A DNA stretch of 12,257 nt from UMGS1002 sp964463325 (GTDB lineage Bacteria > Bacillota > Clostridia > Oscillospirales > CAG-272), in assembly GCA_964463325.1 (NCBI GenBank), contig CAYXBY010000045.1, forward strand, positions 1 to 12,257, written 5' to 3'. The notes beneath the pieces were generated by a model. The model saw only the letters and a list, made by a program, of their open reading frames with translations. It did not search any database and was not told where the DNA came from. Both the position numbers and the translations under genes were made by a program. Below are positions 5,969 through 12,257 of this stretch, piece by piece (the stretch's first letter is position 1; the number at the start of each line of letters is the position of its first letter).

Positions 5969-7975
5969 ATGATGGGACCTCCCCCCATGGGACCGGGACA
6001 CAACAGCGTCTATGAGCGTGTCTCACCGCCCACCGGCCTCCGCGACATGCCGCGCTTTCTACGTGAGCTGCTCGGCGGATTCTTTTATCGGCTATTCTAC
6101 ATTTTCGGCTTAGTCTGGAAGGCGGGGCCGTGGATAATGTTCGCCATGTCATTCGTGGCACTGTTTGAGGGCGTTATGCCTGTCGTCGGCTCGCTGATAT
6201 CTCGCAATATTCTCAATCAGCTGCAAGCCGACTATCAGCTATCCACCGGCAGTGAGACGATAGATTCCTTTGTCGGCTCGGCCGTGTTTGCGCTGTTGGT
6301 GGCGCTGTTCTCATATCGGATACTGAACAGGGTGGTCAGCCGCCTGTCTAACGCCGTTACGCGCATTGCAGGCGAGAAGGTGGTCAGGTACGTTAAGGTA
6401 GAGATCATGAACAAGGCAAAAACGCTCGATCTCGCCTCGTTTGACAAACCCGAGTTTTACGAAAAGCTTGAAAACGCCAACCGTGAGGCCGGCAACCGCC
6501 CAATCTCAATACTCAGCGCAACCTTTTCGGTCATCAGCACGAGCATCAGCCTTATCAGCTACATTATAATCCTCGCCACTGCTCCTGGCATGTGGTGGAC
6601 GGCAGTGGTGATCGCCGTTGTGTCGATCCCGTCGGCTGTTATTAGCTTTATATACCGCAAAAAGCACTTCCAATATATGCGTCACCGCTCCAAGGATCGC
6701 AGACAGATGAGCTATTACTCCGATCTGCTGGTCAACAAGGACATGGTCAAGGAGGTGCGCATGTACGACCTCTCGGACACCTTTATTGAAAAATACGACA
6801 ACGTATTTTCGCATTATTATGCCGGCCTACGCCAGCTGATACTCCGCGAGAGCATGTGGCACGTCATAATCGCCGTGATCTCGGCTGTCACCAACTGCTT
6901 CTGCTATGCGCTGATCGCACTTGGGGTTTTCCGCGGTCTCTTTAAGATTGGTGACTACTCACTTTACACCGGTGCCCTGTCTTCAATAGCCAGCAGTGTA
7001 ACCTCGCTCATCAGCGTTTCGGCGACCATTTACGAGGGGACACTGTTTATAGACAACCTGATAGCATTTATGAAGGAAAAGCAGACCGTTGTCCCGACCT
7101 GTGAGCCGCCGCGCCCCGTCGAGCACAATGTTCCGCACACTATCGTGTTCGAAAACGTCAGCTTTGCCTACCCCGGAACCGACCGCATGGTACTCAAAAA
7201 TATCAATCTCACGCTGCGTCCGGGTGAGACCGTCGTGCTGGTCGGCCTTAACGGTGCCGGCAAGACAACGCTCATCAAGCTGCTGACCCGCCTGTATGAC
7301 CCGACCGAGGGACACATATTGCTTGACGGTCGCGACATCCGCGAATACGACACAGGGCAGTTATACAGCATTTTTGGCATCATATTTCAGGATTTTGGCA
7401 GATATGCCGTCAGCGTATCCGACAATATTCATTTTGGCAACATACACAAGCCCGCCGATCCCGATGAAATACGTGACGCCGCCGTGCAAAGCGCCGCAGA
7501 CGAATACATCTCCCACCTTCCAGCCGGCTATGATACTCCACTTATGCGAATTTTCGAGCAGGATGGCATCGAGCTGTCAGGTGGACAGTGGCAAAAGCTC
7601 GCCATCGCACGCGCCTTTTACAGCGATTCCGACATTTTGATACTTGACGAGCCCACCGCCTCGCTCGACCCCATAGCCGAGCAGGAGATATTCAACCAGT
7701 TTGATCGTCTGCGTCAAGACAAAACAACGATTTTTGTCTCACACAGGCTGTCCAGCGCGACAGTTGCCTCGAAAATAGTGGTGCTGGAGTATGGCCAGAT
7801 AATCGAGGAGGGCGACCACAAGCAGCTCATGGCCAAGCGCGGCCGCTATTACGAGCTGTTCTCCACGCAGGCTCGCCGTTATCTTGGCGAGAACGAAAGT
7901 GGTGAACTGGGGGACGGAGCCGAACTCGCTCCTCCGCCGCATCGCAGACAACCGCGACATAGGCCTCAAGAATAA
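5969..7975 (+). CDS. ABC exporter half-transporter (membrane domain plus ATPase)
   Basis: This protein of 668 residues fuses an exporter-type transmembrane domain to a nucleotide-binding domain. Hydrophobic segments lie at about 43-70, 100-120, 183-205, 210-229, 297-320 and 335-357. The ATPase half has Walker A GLNGAGKTT (426-434), a Q-loop Gln at 474, signature LSGGQWQKLAIARAF (536 on), Walker B ILILDEP (556-562, with the catalytic Glu at 561) and an H-loop His near 592. All catalytic positions are intact. It must act as a homodimer or pair with a partner encoded elsewhere, because no second half-transporter is adjacent. The substrate is unknown; drugs, lipids or peptides are typical for the type. 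The ATG at 5969 follows AAGGATGTGATCA (5954-5966), almost a full complement of the 16S rRNA 3' end. A GTG at 5960 lies inside that site. The Pro/Gly-rich N terminus (MMGPPPMGPG) and the Pro/Arg-rich tail are unusual additions. Confidence 0.93.
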   Translation: MMGPPPMGPGHNSVYERVSPPTGLRDMPRFLRELLGGFFYRLFYIFGLVWKAGPWIMFAMSFVALFEGVMPVVGSLISRNILNQLQADYQLSTGSETIDSFVGSAVFALLVALFSYRILNRVVSRLSNAVTRIAGEKVVRYVKVEIMNKAKTLDLASFDKPEFYEKLENANREAGNRPISILSATFSVISTSISLISYIIILATAPGMWWTAVVIAVVSIPSAVISFIYRKKHFQYMRHRSKDRRQMSYYSDLLVNKDMVKEVRMYDLSDTFIEKYDNVFSHYYAGLRQLILRESMWHVIIAVISAVTNCFCYALIALGVFRGLFKIGDYSLYTGALSSIASSVTSLISVSATIYEGTLFIDNLIAFMKEKQTVVPTCEPPRPVEHNVPHTIVFENVSFAYPGTDRMVLKNINLTLRPGETVVLVGLNGAGKTTLIKLLTRLYDPTEGHILLDGRDIREYDTGQLYSIFGIIFQDFGRYAVSVSDNIHFGNIHKPADPDEIRDAAVQSAADEYISHLPAGYDTPLMRIFEQDGIELSGGQWQKLAIARAFYSDSDILILDEPTASLDPIAEQEIFNQFDRLRQDKTTIFVSHRLSSATVASKIVVLEYGQIIEEGDHKQLMAKRGRYYELFSTQARRYLGENESGELGDGAELAPPPHRRQPRHRPQE

Positions 7976-7979
7976 AGTA

Positions 7980-8036
7980 CAAAAAAGCAAAGCTCTTCCG
8001 CTGTCGGCATGCCTGTGGCGGGAGAGCTGAATTATA
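7980..8036. terminator. Bidirectional terminator between ABC exporter and IMP cyclohydrolase
   Basis: AGCTCTTCCGC (7991-8001) pairs with GCGGGAGAGCT (8018-8028) with one G-T wobble. The minus strand continues into TTTGCTTTTTTG, a good tract for the gene on the right. The plus strand has only an A/T-rich tail for the ABC gene. Confidence 0.8.
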
Positions 8037-8040
8037 TTAA

Positions 8041-8745
8041 TTATTTCTGATTGCTATTCATCACACGGACGCTCGAACGCCCGGACACCAGCGAAATATA
8101 CCGCACGTAAAGCGAAATGCGGGTGTCGGGATTCAGGTTTTCCCATATCTTGTTGGAAAATGCGTCAATGCTGTTGAGTATCGTAACGCGCTGCGGCTCA
8201 CCGCTGAAAGCAGCATCACCACAAAGCGCGGTGATAAGATGGCCCACGCCCGCAGTCGGCGCATAACTGAAGGTGACATGATCGCAGCCGTCGCCGATAC
8301 CGTCCGAAGCTCGGGCGATGCTCAGCTTGTAATTATATGCTTCGGATGTGTCGATCAGTGCACTGATTCGAGGCGTAAGACCGGCATCCTCCGCAAAGCT
8401 GACGCCACCAACCGCACAATCATAGCAGCCGCCGTTATCAAGTGCAGCGCATATGTCGTCACCGTGCCCACTGCTGGCTACCACGATGCGCCGTCCCAGC
8501 TTGTGCACGGGAGTATAGATCACTCTTGACGGATCGCTGACCTTTGATGCATCAAAGGGGTACACCATCACACGGTCGTCAAAGTCGTTAAATACGCGAT
8601 TTCGGCTATCCTCGCTCAGGCCAAGTGTAAAATAAGCCATCACGGCATGCTTGCCGTTCTTGGACAGCCCGGCTACAATGCCCTGCCCCGGGAAGCTGTT
8701 TTTGCGTAGCGCAGCTCCAACGTCGCGCGTTTTAAAGTTATTCAT
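8041..8745 (-). CDS. IMP cyclohydrolase, PurO-like family
   Basis: This 234-residue protein resembles the stand-alone IMP cyclohydrolase family (related to archaeal PurO), which closes the ring of FAICAR to give IMP, the last step of de novo purine synthesis. Recognisable blocks are FPGQGIVAGLS (18-28), AYFTLGLSEDSRNRVF (37-52), TPRISAL (124-130), YNYKLSI (137-143), GVGHLI (166-171), EPQRV (183-187) and SLYVRYISL (211-219). It is cytosolic, with no signal or membrane segment. The start is firm: AGGAGG lies 5 nt before the ATG at 8745. No other purine gene is nearby, so it is transcribed alone from its own strong promoter behind a long leader. Identification rests on remembered family motifs rather than a search. 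Most bacteria use bifunctional PurH for this step, so this gene may partner a separate formyltransferase elsewhere. Confidence 0.85.
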   Translation of the reverse strand: MNNFKTRDVGAALRKNSFPGQGIVAGLSKNGKHAVMAYFTLGLSEDSRNRVFNDFDDRVMVYPFDASKVSDPSRVIYTPVHKLGRRIVVASSGHGDDICAALDNGGCYDCAVGGVSFAEDAGLTPRISALIDTSEAYNYKLSIARASDGIGDGCDHVTFSYAPTAGVGHLITALCGDAAFSGEPQRVTILNSIDAFSNKIWENLNPDTRISLYVRYISLVSGRSSVRVMNSNQK

Positions 8746-8886
8746 ATATTCCTCCTGTATTATAATTCCATTGCATAGTCACCGCAGCATAATTGTTTCA
8801 AATAATCATGCTATATAAATCGATTAGTGACGTGATCTCCGCCATGATCATACTTGTCAGGGCTCGCCGCTCTCGCGCACTGACCA
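8746..8886 (-). promoter_or_regulatory. Structured 5' leader of the IMP cyclohydrolase gene
   Basis: The predicted transcript has about 140 nt before the ATG and can fold into three elements, in 5' to 3' order on the minus strand. First, GTCAG/CTGAC encloses a CGC-GAGA-GCG hairpin with a GNRA loop. Second, TGATC/GATCA has an 8-nt loop. Third, GTGAC (8831-8827 region) pairs with GTCAC (8782-8778 region) around a 9-bp stem, AGCAT-type arms at 8786-8794 and 8804-8812. I do not recognise a purine, ZTP, THF or glycine riboswitch core. It may be an orphan cis-regulatory RNA or simply a long leader. Confidence 0.45.
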
Positions 8887-8892
8887 CAGTTG

Positions 8893-8921
8893 ATTATACC
8901 ATAGCCCGGCGCCTCTGTCAA
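8893..8921 (-). promoter_or_regulatory. Perfect-consensus promoter of the IMP cyclohydrolase gene
   Basis: On the minus strand TTGACA (8921-8916), exactly 17 nt, and TATAAT (8898-8893), with an extended -10 TG two bases upstream of the -10. Both hexamers match the sigma-A consensus at every position. The expected start is near 8886. Confidence 0.92.
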
Positions 8922-8982
8922 CCGATTTTACAAATTGTATCCACAAAAATCGTCAATATAGCTCTATAATCGAATTAATTGT

Positions 8983-8994
8983 ACAATATATTGT
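8983..8994. promoter_or_regulatory. 12-bp palindrome in the divergent intergenic region
   Basis: ACAATATATTGT is a perfect palindrome, flanked by GTAC at 8981-8984 and 8995-8998. It lies between the IMP cyclohydrolase promoter and the surface-protein promoter, about 40 bp upstream of the latter's -35. It could be a regulator site, but in DNA this AT-rich chance is not negligible. The remainder of 8922-9034 shows no gene. Confidence 0.3.
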
Positions 8995-9034
8995 GTACGA
9001 TTTGTAAATTCAGATGATTTTGACACAAAACCTA

Positions 9035-9063
9035 TTGATTTTTGGGCTTTGGCGGTGTATAAT
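9035..9063 (+). promoter_or_regulatory. Promoter of the surface-protein gene
   Basis: TTGATT (9035-9040), a 17-nt spacer and TATAAT (9058-9063). Transcription would start near 9070, leaving a leader of about 94 nt in which I see no recognised RNA motif. A TTGACA at 9019-9024 has no partner -10 at suitable spacing. Confidence 0.8.
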
Positions 9064-9163
9064 TATAGTCAGTAATTTGTTGCCAATTTGTGGTTGATTG
9101 CTTTATTTACGACGCTCCATTGCGGGCGCGTTTATTTGTTAAATACCGTTTTGGAGGTTTAAA

Positions 9164-11890
9164 GTGAACAAAATGAAAAAAAGAGTTCTCCCCATCGTTA
9201 CGGCGCTTATCGCGGCGGCCACCGTTTTGGTGCTTGGTATGCTTACGACCTTCGCAGCCCGACCGGGCATAGTGCTCGGCTCCGGAACTACATTGTTTAA
9301 TTATCTCGACGGTGCCAAAGGAAGCGCTGTTGGCGTGCTAAATGCAGTCGCAACCGGTGACGGCGAATATAAAAGCACCACAGTAGACACCTCTCGCCGT
9401 TTCTCTGTGTTTGAAAATTCAGCCTCTACCGTCACAGGCGGTAGATTATCCTTCACATATTCCGGTGCAACCGTAGGCGCCAACGAGTATGTTTCTGTCA
9501 TCATAACGGATGCCACCGATAAGGTGCTGTACTATGGGAAGCTCAAAAGTGTAACATCCTCTGCCGCCAGCTCAGGCACGGTCGAGCTGGCATTGCCAGA
9601 GCTGAATGTCAGCACGACATACAATCTGCTCTTTTTCTCCGAGCAGTGCACCGCTACTGGGGATAAGGCAAGCGCCTTTTCACCCGTCTCGCTGCTGATA
9701 TTCCCAGACCCATATATTCTGACCACCACACTGCCCGAGACCACGCAGGGCGTCAATTACTCCTATCGGCTGACTGCCGATACGACCGCAGCATCGTGCA
9801 CCTGGAAGATATCCTCCGGCTCGCTGCCGGATGGCATGAGGCTGGATCCCAACACAGGCATTATATCCGGCGCACCGACGAAGGCTAAAACATATACCTT
9901 CAATGTCACCGTCACAGCCGACTCACACAGTTACACGAGTGGACTTACACTCAAGGTCAATCCGCCTATAAGCATTGCGTTCTCCACCAATCTGTCCGAG
10001 GCATCGGTAAAAAAGCTTTCTGTTCCCAAAAACCGTACGCTGCTTCTTTCCGCTACTCCGAGCGGCGGAACGCCGACATATTCCAATTACCAGTGGCTGG
10101 TCAACGGTAAGTCGATCTCCGGAGCAACTAACACCACGTACCGCGTGCCAACATCCAGCATTGGCACCTTCACCTACACGTTCGCTGTATCAGATTCAGC
10201 AACCGCAAATGCAAGCGCAAGCATAGTCATTGAGGTTCGGGAGCCGATCACCCCAAAGCTGAGCCATGCAACAGTAACCTTCGATAAGGCTGCCCCCACT
10301 GCTATAAAGATTACAAAAAACGATGGCGACTACACCTTCACCGGCAGTATTAAATCCATCGAAAAAACGCTGGCTCTCGGCAATGATTTCACCATTTCAA
10401 GCAACGAAATCACTTTACCGGCCAATACACTGAATTCCTTTGCTCTCGGCAATCACACACTGACGCTTGATTACGATGACACCACTGCAGACCCATCCTT
10501 CACGCTGTCTGTCATTGACTCAAGCCTTCCTCCTCAGCTGGGCCCACTTAAAGCGCCCGCCGCCATCGAGCGCGGCAGCAAGCTGGTGTTAACCCCGCCA
10601 ACAGTTACCACATGGGGCGCCGCAGTGACATCACAGGGATGGAAAATCAAGCTTATAAATGGCGCGGAATTTGTTAATTTTGATCCATCCGCGACGCTCG
10701 ACTGCTCTTATAACGGTGCGTCACTCATTTACTACGCAACCAATAGCGCCGGAACAACGAATTCAAATACGGTCATAATCACGGTGACGCACACGCCTAT
10801 AGCACTTTGGCAAACCAGCGCCACCGAGCATTGGCACAAGTGCCCCTGCGGCCAGACCTTTGACCGTGAAAATCACAAATGCGATTCAAATGGTGACTGC
10901 TCAGTATGCGGCTATCACTGCTCGCATATGTTCCCGGATTACAAGTCAAACAACGATGCCTCCTGCACCGCGGACGGCACCAAAACCCGCAAATGCTCAC
11001 TTTGCGGTTATGTTGACACCGTGACCGATCCCGGCACTGCACTCGGTCACAAGTGGAGCGGCTGGCAGGTCAACGACACGCAGCACTGGCATACCTGCAC
11101 ATCCTGCAACCAAAAGGCGGATGTTGCGGATCATGTACCCGGCGCCCCCGCCACCACTGAGACACCGCAAACATGCACAGTGTGTGGCAAGGTTCTAAAG
11201 GAACGTCTTCCGAGCGGAACCACCGTCCCCGGAGGCCATGAAACCTCCCGCCCCGACAGCGGGACAACGGCGCCCGGCGGTCATGAAACCTCCCGCCCAG
11301 GCAGCGGAACCACCACGCCCGGAGGCCATGAAACCTCCCGTCCCGACAGCGGAACCACCACGCCCGGCGGCAGTGAAACCTCCCGCCCCGACAGCGGAAC
11401 CACCACGCCATCCGGCAACGCTACAACCACCGCTCCCGATGATACCACATCCAATACTCCCAATAAAAATGAAATAAAGATAACACGCACAGATGACGGT
11501 GACGGTAAAAAGCCCATCTTCAAAACCGATCCCGCTATCCCGGATGTAACGCTGATAACTGTCGACGGGCGCCCTTATACGCGCGATGAATACACGTTGT
11601 CCCCGGATGGACAGCAGCTTGAGCTGCATCCGTCTGGAGAGCTGTCCAATGGCCGACACACGCTGGTAATTGAAACTCCCAACGGCCGCGGCCAAATCAC
11701 ATTTACCACCGGCAACAGCCGCGGCGGAAGCTTCCCGTTCTGGATCCTATGGGTGATACCTCACGTATTTGTCGACATTGCCGGACTGATCTGCATTGCT
11801 TTGTTAGCCATCAAGCGCGATGATGACAAGGACGACACCAGCACTGAAAGCAACGGCAGCAACGACGCCGGCAGTGACCAATCAAAATGA
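9164..11890 (+). CDS. Secreted multidomain surface protein, membrane-anchored
   Basis: This protein of 908 residues has a signal peptide (1-32: KK, hydrophobic core, AARPG). An unrecognised beta-rich region covers 33-181. A putative Ig/cadherin-like He_PIG module lies near 187-267 (LPDGMRLDPNTGIISGAPT), and Ig-like modules at 268-358 and 456-542. A CBM_X2-like module spans 361-453 (FDKAAPTAIKITKNDGDYTF, LGNDFTISSN). A Cys/His-rich region (555-677) follows, with HWHKCPCG, CSVCGYHC, CSLCGY, HWHTCTSC and CTVCGK, a pattern seen in gut Firmicutes surface proteins. Fifteen-residue Gly/Thr/Pro/Ser repeats (685-752) act as a stalk. A second X2-like piece lies at about 795-850, one membrane segment at about 857-883, and then a charged cytoplasmic tail. 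No LPXTG motif is present. No catalytic domain is seen; adhesion or carbohydrate binding is inference. The GTG start at 9164 follows GGAGG by 6 nt, whereas the ATG at 9173 is 15 nt away. Confidence 0.88.
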   Translation: MNKMKKRVLPIVTALIAAATVLVLGMLTTFAARPGIVLGSGTTLFNYLDGAKGSAVGVLNAVATGDGEYKSTTVDTSRRFSVFENSASTVTGGRLSFTYSGATVGANEYVSVIITDATDKVLYYGKLKSVTSSAASSGTVELALPELNVSTTYNLLFFSEQCTATGDKASAFSPVSLLIFPDPYILTTTLPETTQGVNYSYRLTADTTAASCTWKISSGSLPDGMRLDPNTGIISGAPTKAKTYTFNVTVTADSHSYTSGLTLKVNPPISIAFSTNLSEASVKKLSVPKNRTLLLSATPSGGTPTYSNYQWLVNGKSISGATNTTYRVPTSSIGTFTYTFAVSDSATANASASIVIEVREPITPKLSHATVTFDKAAPTAIKITKNDGDYTFTGSIKSIEKTLALGNDFTISSNEITLPANTLNSFALGNHTLTLDYDDTTADPSFTLSVIDSSLPPQLGPLKAPAAIERGSKLVLTPPTVTTWGAAVTSQGWKIKLINGAEFVNFDPSATLDCSYNGASLIYYATNSAGTTNSNTVIITVTHTPIALWQTSATEHWHKCPCGQTFDRENHKCDSNGDCSVCGYHCSHMFPDYKSNNDASCTADGTKTRKCSLCGYVDTVTDPGTALGHKWSGWQVNDTQHWHTCTSCNQKADVADHVPGAPATTETPQTCTVCGKVLKERLPSGTTVPGGHETSRPDSGTTAPGGHETSRPGSGTTTPGGHETSRPDSGTTTPGGSETSRPDSGTTTPSGNATTTAPDDTTSNTPNKNEIKITRTDDGDGKKPIFKTDPAIPDVTLITVDGRPYTRDEYTLSPDGQQLELHPSGELSNGRHTLVIETPNGRGQITFTTGNSRGGSFPFWILWVIPHVFVDIAGLICIALLAIKRDDDKDDTSTESNGSNDAGSDQSK
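11216..11419 (+). repeat. In-frame 45-bp tandem repeat array (stalk region)
   Basis: Four complete 45-bp units start at 11216, 11261, 11306 and 11351, with a partial fifth at 11396. Each encodes GTTxPGGHETSRPxS or a close variant. The copies are close in nucleotides as well as protein, which suggests recent duplication and possible length variation between strains. The reading frame is preserved in every unit. The repeats form a proline/threonine-rich linker between the Cys/His region and the membrane-proximal part of the surface protein. Confidence 0.9.
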
Positions 11891-12257
11891 TAAAAGTGTT
11901 TGTCGCCAATGTTGGCAGTCTGTCTATCGCGGCCGAGGAGAGGCTGTATGCCTCCCTCCCCGCCTGGCGGCGCGCGCTGCTTGACCGTTACCACAACCGC
12001 GAGCAAAAAATACTCAGTGCCGGAGCTGGCTTCCTTCTCGCTCCGGCACTTGCTGAATTTGGCATAGACGCCATGACAGTTCGCGTCACACTCGGTGAGC
12101 ACGGCAAGCCCTATCTCACAGACTACCCACAGATCTGCTTTTCGCTGTCACATTCGGGCCGCATGGTCATGTGCGGCGTGGCCGACTCGCCCATAGGCTG
12201 TGATATTCAATGTATGCCCCCACACCCCGAGCATAATGACGGCATTGCAAAACGTTT
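11887..12257 (+). CDS. 4'-phosphopantetheinyl transferase, Sfp type (3' end outside window)
   Basis: The first 123 codons of this gene are visible. Sfp-type enzymes move the phosphopantetheine arm of coenzyme A onto a serine of acyl- or peptidyl-carrier proteins, activating fatty-acid, polyketide or nonribosomal peptide synthesis. The family core is clear: GKPYL (73-77), FSLSHSG (85-91), MCGVADSPIGCDIQ (95-108) and the beginning of the KRF segment (122-124), where the frame leaves the window. The Asp of GCDIQ corresponds to a magnesium-binding Asp. The next acidic position of the GIDIE type is Gln here. The ATG overlaps the stop of the surface-protein gene as ATGA, so it is probably translated by coupling; no strong ribosome-binding site precedes it. 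It is probably cytosolic. The carrier-protein substrate is not in this window. Confidence 0.9.
   Translation, partial: MIKVFVANVGSLSIAAEERLYASLPAWRRALLDRYHNREQKILSAGAGFLLAPALAEFGIDAMTVRVTLGEHGKPYLTDYPQICFSLSHSGRMVMCGVADSPIGCDIQCMPPHPEHNDGIAKR

Noticed and set aside
8746..8886. Purine, ZTP, THF or glycine riboswitch
   Set aside because: None of the conserved cores I know could be found by eye, so the region is reported only as a structured leader.
11216..11419. Tandem 45-bp units considered as a CRISPR array
   Set aside because: There are no unique spacers, the units are contiguous, and they keep a protein frame.
11195..11695. Minus-strand open frames (Gly/Val/Arg-rich) through the repeat array
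   Set aside because: They are repeats read backwards. Signal peptide, domains and stalk support only the plus strand.

Overview
The window looks like an ordinary chromosomal stretch of a moderately GC-rich gut Clostridia bacterium. The best guess is Oscillospirales (Oscillospiraceae/Ruminococcaceae), inferred from the gene set, the strong Shine-Dalgarno sites, the sigma-A-type promoters with extended -10 elements, and a surface protein typical of gut Firmicutes. No tRNA, rRNA, transposase, phage gene or CRISPR array is visible. There are eight complete genes, plus one gene cut off at each edge.

Layout: (1) The 3' part of tyrosyl-tRNA synthetase ends in a clean terminator. (2) A membrane-anchored XRE-type regulator follows, with its own promoter and a 26-bp palindrome over the predicted transcription start. 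It converges on (3) a minus-strand hflX-yigZ pair across a shared bidirectional terminator. (4) Also on the minus strand are rpmE (ribosomal protein L31) and a DUF1015 gene, each with its own promoter. (5) Divergent from DUF1015 is a half-size ABC exporter whose -35 box sits in a MarR-like GTTGCA-AA-TGCAAC palindrome. It converges on (6) a minus-strand archaeal-type IMP cyclohydrolase, driven by a perfect-consensus promoter with a structured leader of about 140 nt. (7) Divergent from that is a 908-residue secreted, membrane-anchored, multidomain surface protein. Its stop codon overlaps the start of (8) a 4'-phosphopantetheinyl transferase cut by the window edge.

Most genes are housekeeping: translation (tyrS, rpmE, hflX) and purine synthesis. 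Points worth a second look are the orphan leader RNA before the IMP cyclohydrolase, the displaced or frameshifted 5' end of hflX with its duplicated ribosome-binding element, the membrane-tethered transcription factor with an extracytoplasmic domain, the palindrome-controlled ABC exporter, and the unexpected coupling of a cell-surface protein to a phosphopantetheinyl transferase. I do not see a clear new defence or mobile system.
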